A DNA stretch of 64,000 nucleotides from Coccinella septempunctata (GCF_907165205.1 NC_058191.1:25810064-25874063), one strand, 5' to 3'; counted from the stretch's first letter, positions 1 through 12,335 are shown. A program made the numbers and translations. Notes: a model not told the origin generated them from the sequence alone.

Positions 1-1
1 C

Positions 2-486
2 CTGAATACTACTGGTTTCGGGGGAGGATCGATTATGGTATGGGGTGGAATATCTTTGACTGCTCGCACAGACCTTGTGGTCGTTTATAATGGAGCTATG
101 AATGCTGATAAGTATATAAGAAACATTCTTGAAGAGCATGTAGTGCCATTTGCCCCATACATTGGTGAAAATTTCATTTTTATGGACGATAATGCCAGAC
201 CCCATCGTGCGCGCATCGTTCAGGAGTACCTTGAAGAGGTTGAAGTCTCTCGAATGGAATGGCCAGCAAGAAGTCCAGATCTCAATCCGATTGAGCAGGT
301 TTGGGACACCTCATTAGAAGGCTGAGAAGTTCAGAAAATCATCCAGCTACTCTTAATGACTTAGGAATCCAACTCGGAGATATCTGGGAAGGATTAGAGA
401 AGAACATTTTAAGATCACTCATTTTAAGTATGAACCGTCGTTGCCGAGCTGTAAGCAACGCAAGGGGTGGAAATACCAAGTATTAA
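2..486 (+). pseudogene. Tc1-like transposase, C-terminal part, frameshifted
   Basis: The frame is open from the window edge and encodes the C-terminal half of a Tc1-type DDE transposase, the enzyme that cuts and re-inserts its own element. Visible signatures are MVWGGIS, the second catalytic Asp in FMDDNARPH, and the catalytic Glu in SPDLNPIEQVW, with the DD34E spacing of Tc1. A single-base frameshift near 300-305, just after the QVWD motif, moves the reading into another frame (301-486), which carries the usual tail (RRLRSS... to RRCRAVSNARGG). The N-terminal DNA-binding domain and first Asp lie left of the window, if they survive. With the frameshift the copy is almost certainly dead. Family assignment is secure; lineage is not. 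Confidence 0.85.
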
Positions 487-599
487 ATCACTTATCAGCA
501 TTTCAGTACTTTGAAAATTGTTCATTTCCCTTCTTTCACATAAGATTCTGTGAAATCCTGAATTTTTCTTCCATTTAATGTGTCTTGTTTCGTTCAAAA

Positions 600-904
600 C
601 CTTACCGAGAGAACATAAAAATAAGTTATAAAGTCAATGTAGAGTTAACTTTCATTGAAATTGAGATTTTCAGAATGTGCGTTAATTTTTTTTGCGCAGT
701 GTATGTTTATGTTTTGTATCGTTTTTCCGATGCTGTTGTCCCCTTCCACAGTCCCGTACATGAAATTTAATGAAATTTTCTCGAGCTTCTAAGGGTTGTA
801 GCTCAGCTGTCTTGAATATTTCATATAGACAATTTTTGGGGAAATAACTTATTTAGATGATCTTGTTTCTTTGAAAAAAAAGCCTCACGTTTGAAAGAAC
901 CCTG
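600..904 (-). mobile_element. Partial copy of the CAGGGTGTAT-type TIR element
   Basis: Read on the minus strand from 904, the sequence starts with CAGGGTTCTTTCAAACGTGA and aligns with the first 250 bases or so of the element at 5967-6832. The match includes a stretch translating to AELQPLE in both. A TA dinucleotide follows the outer end (905-906), as in the other copies. The inner (left) limit is not clear. It is a non-autonomous DNA-transposon-like repeat, truncated here. Confidence 0.55.
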
Positions 905-906
905 TA

Positions 907-3257
907 CATTATGGATAAAACAACAAAGAATTGAGATCTTCAAAGAATAATGTTTCGACGTATGTGATATGCTGTGTTCAGGTTGTTAAACTTTAAACTG
1001 TAAAACTGGTGTGCAATTAAAACGAAAGGGGGAAGCGCGAAAAAGGGTCCTCGGAAATAATATTGTACTGCTTGAAATTTGCAGCGTTTCTCCGCTTAAT
1101 TGTGAAGGTTCATCATCTGAAATAACGAACAACGGTGAGATTTGCAGCCTCTCAAGTTACGGTAATAATTAAGCCAGTACGAAATAACACATATCTGAAA
1201 GAGGCAGACGGCACAGGAGCGATCCATTGCAAAGAGCATAATGGACCCATCACGTCACGCATTGTCCGCCACTGGAAGAAAGTCTTAAAGTGTAGCAAGA
1301 TGATGGCACGCCCGTCCGTCTGCGGTCATTCATCAAAGCTGAGGGACTTATTAGCACGGAATGCATGTGTGATAATTATACGGTTGGGCGGCTGGCGGCG
1401 GCTGAAAAATGAGATTCAAACATCTCCGATCGACTATTGATGTACCCGTATATTATAATAAATTTTAATAATCCCTCTCTTCACCTCGGATCGATTTATG
1501 CTTTATCAGGTCCAGCACCGTTACCTCAACCTGGATTACCGACAATGAGCGTATTTCGGGGATGGATGATGCCTTGATGGTTCCAGTCGATTTTATCGGC
1601 AGGGCCTACTTTACTACCAGATTGAAAGTGGCGATTCGAAAAGGAAGACATTGGAATCAATATTCGCATCAGAATTGGCTTCTGATATCTGAAATTCATG
1701 ATCGACGGTTTGGAGGGATACACCCATGTATTTTGGTAGATCTACTAGCATATATTGCTCTGGAGACCGAAGTAATACCAGAGCTGGACATGCTTCAACT
1801 GAAATTTGAATCGCAACGAAAAGTCGGCTATTTTGAAGGCAAGTACTTTTCGTCCACATACACTTTTTGTCCGTAAACTTTTTTCGTCTAAAATTTGATC
1901 ACAAATGTAGCCATTATCCAGGATCATTCTAAATTGAAAGGCAATTTTGTACTCACTGGATTCTTTATTTTAAAACCACTTGACTGACCTTCAGGAGTTC
2001 TGGAAGATTAATTTCCAATGGTTAACAAAATTTTATAAATTCAACACAAACTTTGCTTACTTGTCAACTAAAGTATTCACATTTAAACAACTAATCCGAA
2101 AACGACAACCACAAACAACAAAACACTCAAAAAAGCTTTTCTACAAGTCTCAAGAAGCTAACGATTTTTTGGAATTATGTTCTCAAAAAAAAAAGGTCAA
2201 ACACAGAAAACAACCACCATATAATTCAAAAATGGGCTTCTATGATCGATTGGTCTCAGTTTGGCTATGCAGACAATAGGTTGTGTTATGTTTCAAGTTT
2301 TTCTATATCTCATCGTGAGGGTTTTCATCATGTGGTTATTAATTCTTCGATGCTGGTCATTGTTGTTGATTATTAATTATTATTACTTTTCGGTTTCCCT
2401 TTTCGTGTTGTCGTTTGTTGATTTTTTGTTGTCCATTATATTTCTTGAAGTATTCTTTTCAAATCTTCACTAACCTTTTATAATGAAATACTATAAGAGC
2501 AAAGCTTCGTGTTTGCGCTGATATAAAATATTCTCGAGTTAGCTATTTGAAATATAAGATACAAAGTTCAATATTCAAGTTTTTTTCATTTTAAATAAAA
2601 ATTACAGTCAGGTGTTAGATAAATAATATAAAACTAATCTAGACTCACCAGTTGATCTAATTAATTCCAAGAACACTAGATTTTTAATGTGTTATCAGAC
2701 AAAAGGAAGTGAATTAAGCTGCTACAAAAAAAGTTCCTTACAGGACCTACACCACCCACATATAAATTTTAAGATATTTGTCATAGGGAAATCGAATTCG
2801 GGCTAAAATTTTTACAAATTTATTACAACTGACAACTGACTCATGAATTCAAATCCCAATTTTAATTTTTCCCCCCCTCTGCATGCGATCAGAGGATTAT
2901 GAATACAAGACCAACAGCTCCTATTTGGATGGTAAAATATTTTATTACACCAGGCAATAGTGAATGGATCACACATCAGTGTAATTAACGAATCAATTCA
3001 GATGCAAAAATCCGCAGGTAATTAAATCAACAAATGTAATGATCTAAATCGAACTAACAAACTACCATCGCTCGAAGTATTACCAGAAATTTCATTTCGT
3101 CGACAAAGAGTAGATGCTGACCATGGTTTCGGTTTTATGTGGAAAACTCCTTCCAGAATATTTAATATCAACAGTGGGACGGACTTGGAAATGTCAAAAT
3201 TGGGATTTGAATTGATGAATCAGTTGAAATGAATTTGTGATATTCGCTACCCTAAGG
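907..3257. other. No recognisable gene
   Basis: There is a GC-richer patch at about 1020-1440 carrying an open frame of 101 codons (1135-1440) that I do not recognise and consider probably non-coding. A 104-codon frame at 1562-1876 overlaps open frames on the other strand, so it has little weight. The rest is AT-rich with homopolymer runs and shows no coding or repeat structure I can support. Confidence 0.4.
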
Positions 3258-3455
3258 GGGAGCGCCCACCAAAGTAGCGTAGCACTGAAATGGCACATAC
3301 ATGACAAAGGCGATGCATAATTTTCAGATATCTCACATCTTAATGAAGTGTCATTTGCTTGAAATATGACGTTCTCAGTTCAAATCTATAAATTATATAT
3401 CGCCTTTGTCATGTATGTGCCATGTCAGTGCTACGCTACTTTGGTAGGCGCTCCC
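3258..3455. mobile_element. Foldback MITE with 57-bp inverted arms
   Basis: Left arm 3258-3314 (begins GGGAGCGCCCACCAAAGTAG) and right arm 3399-3455 are reverse complements at 55 of 57 positions. They are separated by an 84-bp AT-rich spacer. The whole 198-bp unit could fold into one hairpin. Size and structure are those of a miniature inverted-repeat transposable element. It has no coding capacity. A target duplication is not clear, and the superfamily cannot be named. Confidence 0.8.
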
Positions 3456-3626
3456 ACTAAAATGGAATTGCGCTTGCTCTGTACAGTTCACAACCGTTGC
3501 AAACCACGCTACGAACAAACCTTCTATTCCGAATTTCATTTTGCTATTTCAATTATTTCGAACGTTACAAGTGGATGGTGTAGCTTTGGAAAGAGTCTAC
3601 TACAACACTACAACAAACAGGCATAA

Positions 3627-4357
3627 AGCTACGGTTTCCTCGGACAGACCGTCGACCGTCGCGTCCAGACCGTCAACCGTCGAGGATAGCGATTTCCGCC
3701 CGAAGTGGTTTGCTAGAATTGACTAGGAATTAGTTCGTCGGCTACATTTGTGTGCGGAGCGGTTGATTTTGTTACTGAAAATAACACGAGAAGTGAAATA
3801 TTTGAAAATGGACCCAGAAAAATTTATTGTAATGTTATTGCTGGAAGAAGACATCCCTCAAAGATTTGACTAATGAATTATTTTTGAGACGCCATATCCC
3901 ATACAGAAGGAACCTTCAATATCACTATGCATGTGAGACTTTTTGGAAATTAAATGAAATTTAGGGAGTATTTCAGACTCACCAAATATTACTTTTGACC
4001 ACCAAATCTTTATAGCTTCGGCGTACCACATTTTATAAGGGTGGATATTGTCTTACCAAGTCTAATCATGATCCTCCGATGACAATTTTTCAATCATTTT
4101 CTCATTTTTCCTAATATTATTTCCGTAACTCGATTTGAACAATAGCCGCTCATCTGCGCGACGCCGCGCTAATCTAACCTCGACAGATATGGACGGCTGG
4201 GATGCGACCTGCCAGTTGAACGTCCAGGCACCGTCCAGCTACGCGTTTGCTGAAAAAACGGTCCCATAGTAATACATTGATTAGATAAAATCGTCGAAAC
4301 GCGGCGGTTGGCGGCCTGGACGCAACGGTCGACGGTCTGTCCGAGGAAACCGTAGCT
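3627..4357. mobile_element. Harbinger-like MITE with TAA target duplication
   Basis: The termini AGCTACGGTTTCCTCGGACA (left) and its reverse complement at 4338-4357 begin an inverted repeat of over 30 bp; more degenerate GTCGACGGTC/CCAGACC blocks extend it inward. The unit is flanked directly by TAA on both sides (3624-3626 and 4358-4360). A 3-bp TWA duplication is the hallmark of PIF/Harbinger transposons. The GC-rich ends contrast with an AT-rich centre. At 731 bp it cannot encode a complete transposase and is presumably non-autonomous. Confidence 0.75.
3808..3873 (+). pseudogene. Short residual reading frame inside the Harbinger-like MITE
   Basis: A 21-codon frame starts MDPEKFIVMLLLEEDIP and ends at TAA. 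Immediately after it, another frame reads RRHIPYRRNLQYHYAC. The acidic start and the setting suggest the remains of the 5' coding end of an autonomous parent element. I do not recognise the protein; this is inference from position and composition. Confidence 0.3.
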
Positions 4358-4360
4358 TAA

Positions 4361-5966
4361 CTCGGGAATGGTAACGTCCACTTTCGTTAACAAATTCAAA
4401 GTCTCTTTATGGTCATTTTTAGTAGGTTTAAAGGAAACTTAAACGTTAAAGCGACTTCGAGTTTGCTTATAAAACTGGCCATAAGTGAAATAAAATTCGG
4501 ACCTGGTGTAATAAATTGTACTAAAAATGTAATAAATTTTATACTGCAAGGTGATTTGAGTTACTCAATTCTGGAGAAAAAAATAAATGCTGGAACCTAG
4601 AGACATCTTTTTTTTTTCATAATTGATTATAAAAACGTTGTGATGAAAATCACCTTATTCGAAAAATCTTAGGATGACTTCAATGGATTCTACTTTTATC
4701 GTATAAAAATTGAAGTCAACAAAAACAGGGATTGCTCGTTTCCATTTTACAACCTACGGTTGTCGAACTCACGAAATATCTAATACCTTCCACGATGTAA
4801 ATGTCTACGCATCTTGTAAGCGGTTTAAGCGAATAACATAGGAATTTCCAGGATCAACTCTATTTATTTCTCGGTTAAGTAGGAGATCAGATGCTGTAAC
4901 AGCTCCTGCGTCTTGTTATCTTCGTCAGTATCGAAATCCGACGCTAACTGGATATTTGATTATTTTGACTTCGAGATTGGTAATTAAATCTGATCACGTA
5001 AGACTGGTAAGTCGATTGGAAATAAAATCGACTTAAGGTATTTGGTTATTGAAATTCGAAGAAAAATTCAAGCCGCTTATTCCAGAGCCCACAATTCGTT
5101 TTATTATTATACCTTCTTCTCGGTACACTCATGGCATTCTTGGTGGGATCAGAGTCTACTGGGTGGTAGATGGGTTGCGTACGGTAAAAATAAGAACGTG
5201 GATAATTGAAATATCATTCTCCTGGTCGATTGTGAGGTCCCGTGCCATCAATGAAAATTAATAGCCAAATAGAGGAATGTTTAAACGGTTGCGTACCCTA
5301 TATGGTAGGTACTTTACGTCTGCAAGGGATTCTTTTATCATGTCACTTTTTTGTCTGTCTGTTTGTCTGTACGGTCAAAATTTTTTTAAAGATATATATT
5401 ATTTCGGAGACGGATTTCATTTCATTTGAATTTCACTTAACAAAGTACGTGGTTAAAATATGTAAAATTTACACAAGTTCATGTTTAGGAAATTCGAGTT
5501 TGGATTTTTGGAAAAGTATGATTGAGGTGACATTCGATACGTGATTGCTTCAAATATTTCTGAAACCAATGAGACCAGATGAAAATCGCAAAAGTTAATA
5601 TTAATAATTAATCGAACAAAAATTATGTTTCCATTTTCTGCAAATTGCTCAGGAAATGTCCAAGATATCTGAAATCTGAAAAGAAATTAGTAAAGAGCAG
5701 AAAATTTTTTCTATCCGGTATCATACCACCATTATTAGTAATTTCATTTTGCAGTCGAAAAATGTCAAAAACTTTTCGCACCGACAATATCTGACACCTG
5801 AACATTTGAAAAACGAAAATATTTTTGATTATTTATAATTATTATTAATTTGAAGTTACCGAAAAATCAGGTGTGATATGAACATATCAGTAAACCATAA
5901 TCCGAGATCAAAAAATTCTATCTCTATTTTTTTAATGATTATGCTTTTTTTAATTACGGAAAAGAA
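4361..5966. other. No recognisable gene
   Basis: AT-rich sequence with only short open frames, the longest a 100-codon frame at 5242-5544 that ends in an AT-rich, low-complexity stretch. I see no conserved motif, terminal repeat or RNA gene. Confidence 0.4.
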
Positions 5967-6832
5967 TGGGTATTTTGAAAGGTGAGTTTTCTTCGACAGA
6001 AGGTAGAAGTCATCAAAATAAGTCATTTCACTAAAAACTGCGTATATAAAATATTCGAGATGGCTGAGCTACAACCCCTTGAAGTTCAATTTCAAGTACT
6101 GGACTCTGAAAGTTACTCTGTCATCGAAAAAACGAAACATAACATAAACATATTTATGGCATTTATGACAATGATCGGTTCAGTACTTTCGAGTCTATCT
6201 GCTCAGTTGCATAAGGCCACTTGAAAAAATGTTTTGTTTGGGGTGCAGAAAGTTAAAATTGAAACATAAAAAAAATTGAGACAGTTTATAAAGTGCTTAT
6301 GTTGAAAAAGTGCTATTGTTGTTACCCTACTTCATTTTAACGATGATTGTTGGAAAGTTCGAACAAAAAAAAGATTGTGATGACCATTATGAAAAAATTT
6401 GTGAATAGTTTAGAAGAATTTTTCAATGGTGAGATTTTGAAGTAATATTCTATTTTTTTACACTTGGTCCTAAGTATTTTTCTGTCAGTGGATATCGAAA
6501 TGAGCCATTCCATGCAATTTTTCAAATTACTGAATAATGAGACAAAATTCCTCAGTTTTCATTTTACTTCCCACGTAAAAACCGAACGGGCCAATATCCT
6601 TAACGAAACCATTGGTTCAGTCGGTCATCACGATATAAGTTTTTTGCCATTGCTTTACGATAATTCAGATAATGAATGGGATCTAGGCTCGTATTAGGAT
6701 TTATTTCAGTAATCATTTAAAATTTGTTTCTCAACTTTGTATTTCGTAAGTTTTGTATAGGTGATTTTTAATGAAACAATTGAGCAGTTCTACCTTCTGT
6801 CAAAATAAGCCTCGCCTTTAAATACACCCTGT
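5967..6832. mobile_element. CAGGGTGTAT-type TIR element, longest copy in window
   Basis: The ends are inverted: left GGGTATTTTGAAAGGTGAG, right CTCGCCTTTAAATACACCCT. Both are followed by a related AGAAGGTAGAA... block. Further copies or fragments occur at 600-904, 25561-26197 and 61024-61190. The 25561 copy is flanked by TA, which suggests a Tc1/mariner-like or similar TA-inserting mechanism. The inner part matches the 25561 copy in reverse orientation over about 250 bp, including the small frame at 6464-6697. No transposase was recognised. Confidence 0.7.
6464..6697 (+). CDS. Small open frame conserved between two copies of the TIR element
   Basis: The predicted 77-residue peptide contains LSVDIEMSHS near residue 7, LSFHF near residue 30 and ISFLPLL near residue 58. 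The reverse-oriented copy at 25631-25933 encodes a matching peptide (LSVGIEMAHS, LSFHF, ISFFPLL), and the length differences between the two fall in multiples of three. Retained frame through insertions and deletions hints at past coding function inside the element, though plain DNA homology could also produce it. The first codon is a non-ATG start, so the true start is unknown. I do not recognise the protein. Confidence 0.3.
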   Translation: MVLSIFLSVDIEMSHSMQFFKLLNNETKFLSFHFTSHVKTERANILNETIGSVGHHDISFLPLLYDNSDNEWDLGSY

Positions 6833-7744
6833 ATACTGATAATCAATAAGGTAAATCTGATGTTTTTTTCCTTCTTTGTGTTGTTCCTTTGACGTTTGTA
6901 GAAAGATCATTGTTGTAGAAATAGATACATTTTGTTATTTCTCATTGACAATCAAAAGACTTGAAACATTTTCATGTATTAGAGAATAGGAAAAATATTT
7001 TTCAATTGAATCTATCAATTTCTATTCTATTTTCCACTCTCAACTAACGAAAATATTACCTTATTATCATTTATGTTGCTGACATTTTTTTATATTCTAA
7101 TCTATAATGAAAATAATATTTTTACAGCAAAAAATCGATTTCAATGGAATGGCCTCGTCAACAAGACAAATATTTGAATTCGTAATTCAGTTAGATGCCT
7201 ACTTCTCAAAAATGTATTAGAAATTAATATTTCAATAAATATCTGGTATTTTCTAATCACTATTTCAAATATCTACTCAGTCTGTCTGATAATAAATTAT
7301 AATATATGTTCAGAAAAAGACATTTTTTTATTGAATAGCCAGATCCAGAGATAGCTCGTGGGACTAGTGAAGAAAATTTTATAGTACGAAATGTGGTAGA
7401 AAGACACTGCTACAAAGACTACACGGAGCACGAAAGCTTTGGTCTTTCAAACTCGCCAAGCTGTTTGAAGACCTTCTAAAGCTGGAAACAGACTGCTATC
7501 ATGAAAGTGTAGTTCAGAATTAGCACATGTATTTTAATGTGTAATTAACTGTCTAGCTAGAGCCTTAATGATTGTACCTGTGCACTATGACGCATAATAT
7601 CACTTCAAAAGATTTCGCACATGATATCACATGAGCTCACGTGACGTGATAGCAGTCTGTTTCCACCTTTAAAGGCGATAATTCACTATCCAAGAAGAGA
7701 TGACAGGTTTTGGGGTCTAATTATGAAGAAAACCAATTATGTAT

Positions 7745-7786
7745 AAGCCGACGTTTCGTTTATTTTTATAAACATCCTCAGGGCAC
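7745..7786 (-). ncRNA. Hammerhead-ribozyme-like motif A
   Basis: On the minus strand the order is GCC (7784-7782), CTGAGGA (7781-7775), a hairpin with arms GTTTAT/ATAAAC and an AAAA loop (7773-7758), GAAA (7757-7754), C-GTC (7753-7750), then GGC (7749-7747) able to pair with the first GCC. This matches the hammerhead core CUGANGA, stem II, GAAA and the NUH cleavage site (GUC). Stem III has only ACGU with no loop, so it could only form between two molecules. One extra base sits between CTGAGGA and stem II. Small hammerhead variants of this kind are known from Penelope-like retroelements; activity is not shown here. Confidence 0.5.
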
Positions 7787-9394
7787 TAGAAAAAATAACA
7801 GAGAGCTTCGTGTTATGACTCAACCGAAATAAGAAATTACAGTTTGTTTATGCTTGTTGTATTCGGTATTTTGTGCCTCATCTAACATCATAAAAATAAT
7901 AATAAACATTTGGCATATACAAAGAATCCTAGAAAAGACCAGACCTTCAGCAAATAAGCAAAGCTTTCAAGGCGGGTTTATACATCTTCACTGAGAATAA
8001 AACACCTTATAGTGAAATTTCTAAGGTAGGACAGCGGACTCTTATGTTATATTCCATCGAATAATTCATTTTTAAAAACTCACATGCGAAGAATTCAGCA
8101 GGATTCGCAAATGAATGCTTGCACCAAATTTCAGGAATAAATTGCTAAAGATCATAACTTTTCATGATTATAATCGACCCCAACAACCTGGCGATGTTTT
8201 AAATTCATCCCCAAACTTTCTGATACCTTCAGTGTTTAACTTTGATAGCGAAAGACTTGCAGAGGTAAAAATCGCATTTTAGTGAAGATAATGTTTCTCA
8301 GTTCCTTCAGATTTGTTATCGTAAAGAGATGATGTTTCCAACTTCTTGAGTCTGAGCTTAAATTCCGTTATGAGGTTTTTTCAATTATTCCTCTAATTGG
8401 AATACGATTATATAACTTGCGCATAGAATTTGAATGATAATCGCAACGGAAACAATTTCAACACCAATCCAGCCTATTTGCGTGACAAACTGCTCGCGTG
8501 TTATTGTAAAAGCTTGTTTTTACGCGCCAACATAACTCTTATTACGAATAAGCTTCTTCCCCGTTTGCATCTAAATCAAATTCAAAATAGAATATAGTTT
8601 TACTCGAGATGAACAACCTCACATATATCAGAAATATGTTTAAATATCATTAACAACCGCAGGAACTTCGGTGTTAATAATTATTTTCTATAGTTTCTTA
8701 GGGGGGAATTTAACGAGCTACGCCAGTAATATATTCTTCGAACTGTTACATCAATAATGTAAGAACGGTTTGCTGCAGATCGATTCCGCTGATAATTTTC
8801 AGCACCATACAATATCTATATGGATCTAAGAATTTATGAATTTATTATTTTAGTTCGACATCAGCACAATCATATTTTTGTTCAGCAAGAGAGTGTGAAT
8901 AAGTTAGTTGAGGATGATCTTTTTTATTTACCATTATTATTAATATCAAATTGAAAATTGAATATATTTCCGATATAGCATTCTATTGTATAATGAAACA
9001 TCTCAGAATCAGTTGAGGATTTCATTCATTTATTCTTTGATGAAACCTTAATTCTAAAATACCCAATATATAATAGATTCAGACGTTGTTTGCCTTTTTT
9101 CTGAATGAATGTGGGAAGCTGTATATGAGGATATGGTTATATTTGTTCAACGTTTTCTTATTGACTCAAGTATGAAGAATCCACACTTGTCCTATGCAAC
9201 AAAATCTAGTGAAGCATCTCGATAGTTGCAGGAAAAATATTTGAATACTCTCGAACACGAATATCATTTATTCGTTATCTGTTTGGGAGCAAACTTTTCA
9301 AACTATTGCTGTGAATATTCTCAACTTTTACGGCAATATTCTTAAAGGTTTCGGACCATTCACTTAATTTCTGAGAAAAATATCATCGTATGAT

Positions 9395-9406
9395 GGGGGG
9401 GGGGGG
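9395..9406 (+). repeat. Homopolymer run of 12 G
   Basis: Twelve consecutive guanines in an otherwise AT-rich region, a simple-sequence tract prone to length error in sequencing. Confidence 0.95.
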
Positions 9407-10645
9407 CATCAATAAATAAGGAAACTCACTCGGCGGATTACTTTGCATTTCATGATCTTATCATGGGGTAAAGTTATCGACTTGTGTTGAATATTTTGTG
9501 GATAAATGGATCTGAATTAGAATTAATTCTATGAAAAAAAGATATGAAGCACACGTTTGAAGTTCTTTCCACATTTTAAGGATGCTGTATAATTTGATTT
9601 CAGTGTTTCGCTTCGGTTCTCAAAAATATTTGCCGTAGTTCGAACCACCTTCAAAGTTGGTTTGACCTACTTTCAGTTTATACATTGGGGTCCATTAATT
9701 TCTAAATAACAATTGGAGATTTTTCATGAAATTATCCTAGTGTACAAGAAATAAATGAAAGTAAGTAGGTATAGTTCATCAGGAGAAGAAGGTGGGATGA
9801 TTTTCTTCTACATTTATGAAGATAATATACATTGACTCACAAAAACAGGAAAAACCAAACTAAGTGACTGTATGGAACAATATGGATGTAGGTCAATATC
9901 AATGTGGACACACATCCTAATCACTATTTCCGATTACAATGACAATTTTTCTCCTCATCTGAATACAAATATCCCTCTTTTCAATATTTTATACAGGGTG
10001 AGCTATCCATAACTTTCCACCCTAAATTTTGAGCTTTGAGATGGAATAACGAAAGAACGCTAGGACAGGTCAAATTTTGTTGAAAAGGGGAAAAAGAAGG
10101 GTGTTCAAATGAGTTTGATATCACTACCCCTCTAGCCGCAACCCCTAACAGCTCTCATTTTTGAATAGGGAAAAGGAGTCGAGCAGCACCTTGTTGGAAA
10201 CGCAACTCAATTTCCTGCATGAGTGTATTTTTTTTCATCGATTTATTATTATACAGAGTAACTCAGTATTCCATCAATAACTTTCACAGGTCGAATTGAT
10301 TAAGGCTCTAAGTTAATCCTGCATTGAATAATTTTGTGTGAACGGGAATACTTAAGTGTCATGATGACCATATTTTGTGTGATGTGTGCGTTGCAATACG
10401 CAAACATAAGCCTCTCCAAATGGTGGGAACAGCAATAGGTATTGAAATTCTGATTCAAGTGCAAAAAGTAGGTTCGAAGTTGAATTTTTTCGATTGAAAA
10501 CAAGACATTTCTTGAAGATGCATTCCGAAACGTTGGAGACTATACCCTGAAATGTTGGCAACAGCCCAATACATCCTGCTCCCAATTTCAATTGTTGATG
10601 TTAATGAGAAGGTGGTTCATCAACCACCTGATTCTGGTTTACGAC

Positions 10646-11900
10646 GATGTATTGATATCTAGTTAGCCTAGACCAGTTCCATGCAAAAAATATATTGTGT
10701 TATCATAGCAACGAACAATAATTCATTAGAAGTATCAGTGTGAAGTTTGTGGTCAAAAAAGTATACCAGAGTTACGCAATAACTTAAAAGAAAGAAGATG
10801 TCCACCGAAATTGTGAAAATCGTAAAATTGGAGTATCGAGCCATCATCAAGTACCTTCATTTAAAAGGATCAAGAGGTAAGCAGATTCACGAAGATATGC
10901 TTAATACCCTTGGTGATCAATGTCCTTTGTATGCGACCGTGAAAAATTGGACTGCATGCTTCAAAAGAGGTAAATTTTCCATTGAAGATGATGACCGATC
11001 GGTAGGCCAGTTTCTGTGTCAGTCCCCGAAAGTATGGATGCATTTCATGACATGATTTCATTAGATCGTCGAAGTGGGCTAAAACGGATATCTGAAGCAG
11101 TGAATATTCCATACGAACGCGTTCATCAGATAGTTTACGTCAATTTGGACTTGAGAAAAATTGCTGCAAAATGGATCCCCAAATGTTTGAATGTTGACCA
11201 AAAGCGTGCAAAGGGTATAAGCATCGCGTTCGATCTGTGCTCGATTTGAAAACGATGTAGACTTCTCAAACCGAATTTTGAATGAGACTTGGATGCATTT
11301 CTACGATCCAGAAACAAAGCAACAATCAAAGGAATAGCGACACTCTTGTTCGTCCAAAAATCTGCTGGAAAAGTTCTTGCTTCAATTTTTTGGGATTGCC
11401 ACGGAGTAATCATGATTGATTTCTTGGATGAGGGTAGAACAATAATAACCGGATATTACTATTCGACATTACGGGCCACTCTCCGAGAAAAAATTGAGAA
11501 GAAAAGACGCGGAAAGCTATACAAAAGTGTTTTGGTTTTGCAGGACAATGCGCCTACGCACAAATCTCATATTGCCATGCAAAAAATTCGTGAAAATTCT
11601 GAATTACTAGAACACCCCCCTTATTCACCAGATTTGGCTCCATCCGACTATCATATCTTTCCACAACTGAAGAAAAGTTTAGAAGGTCGTAAATTTTCTT
11701 CTAACCAGGAGGTAATAAAAGCTGTGGATATCTGGTTTGCAGAGCAGGAAGAAAATTTTTCTTTTAAAGGTCTAGAGACCTTGCAGGTTCGCTGCAATAA
11801 ATGTATTCAATTAAGGGGAGAATATGTTGAGTAATAAAATATTTTGATATTGAAATGTTTGGTTCTATAGTAGAAGAATTTTTCAATATATCCTTGTATA
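10646..11900 (+). mobile_element. Mariner element, copy 1 (degenerate)
   Basis: The element body is shared with the second copy at 37635-38826, from GATGTATTGATATCTAGTTA through the transposase. That common start defines the approximate left end. The right end is estimated from transposase length plus a short 3' tail, because I could not see a clean matching terminal repeat. A single-gene Tc1/mariner element of normal size (about 1.25 kb) is indicated. Confidence 0.75.
10798..11834 (+). pseudogene. Mariner transposase (DD34D type), frameshifted
   Basis: Three overlapping frames together cover a whole mariner transposase, the cut-and-paste enzyme related to the SETMAR transposase domain. The N-terminal helix-turn-helix region starts MSTEIVKIVKLEYR and includes YATVKNW (10798-11055). 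A middle piece has GLKRISEAVNIPYERVH (11016-11249). The catalytic C-terminal piece (11289-11834) has QDNAPTHKSH and YSPDLAPSDYH, giving the second and third Asp at the 34-residue mariner spacing. The region of the first Asp reads NETW after a small deletion, where the second copy keeps DE, so the active site is probably broken as well. At least two frameshifts confirm a dead copy. Confidence 0.9.
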
Positions 11901-12108
11901 TTTCAAAATACTCCCCCTCACCAGAAAAGGAATGAACTGATCGAGAGCTGATATTTTCTTCATGTAAACGCCTCTGTTCCATTATCAATGAGCTCCAAAA
12001 CTAGACTGTCACGTTTTCATCCGTAGGAGAATCTCAGATCGAAAGAATATCAATCATAAGCCTGTGTCAATACTCAATCAGCCCTCCATTCAAGCATCAC
12101 CTACGCTC

Positions 12109-12335
12109 ATGTCTGTTCTTGTGTACCTAGCATCGATAGTTATCAATATCAATACCGGCAATCGTAGCTACCGGCAAGGAGCACAAACGTGTGTACCCGG
12201 TACGCATTCGATCGGACCTTTGCTTTTCCCACGGCCATCTTCAAGAAGTCTCACACAACAACAAACAATACTCGATCGCAATTCACTATTGATCATAGCT
12301 GTCCATTATACCGCATTTCCCAACATTTCGAGACG
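12109..12335 (+). CDS. Candidate first coding exon of a host gene
   Basis: A GC-richer block in AT-rich surroundings carries a frame from ATG at 12109 (MSVLVYLASIVININTG) to 12335, where the sequence ACG|GTGAGC is a strong splice donor. The preceding frame is open further upstream (from about 12064), so the start could differ. Splicing to 12442 keeps the frame open, since the last two bases here plus the first of the next exon make one codon. The hydrophobic N-terminus could be a signal peptide or membrane segment. The product is not recognised. Alternatively the block is a 5' untranslated exon and the frame is accidental. Confidence 0.3.

Larger units (their letters stand above)
6833..10645. 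other. Gene-poor AT-rich region
   Basis: No frame longer than 60 codons shows recognisable motifs over nearly 4 kb, except for spurious ones near 10300-10590. It contains the hammerhead-like motif at 7745-7786, a 12-G run at 9395-9406, and at 9989 a sequence starting TA-CAGGGTGAGC that resembles one end of a TIR element whose partner I could not find. Confidence 0.45.

Noticed and set aside
1135..1440. 101-codon open frame as a gene
   Set aside because: Not recognised, no clear splice sites or polyadenylation signal, and composition is not convincingly protein-like.
9989..10300. A further TIR element starting CAGGGTGAGC
   Set aside because: No inverted partner end could be found within the next few hundred bases.
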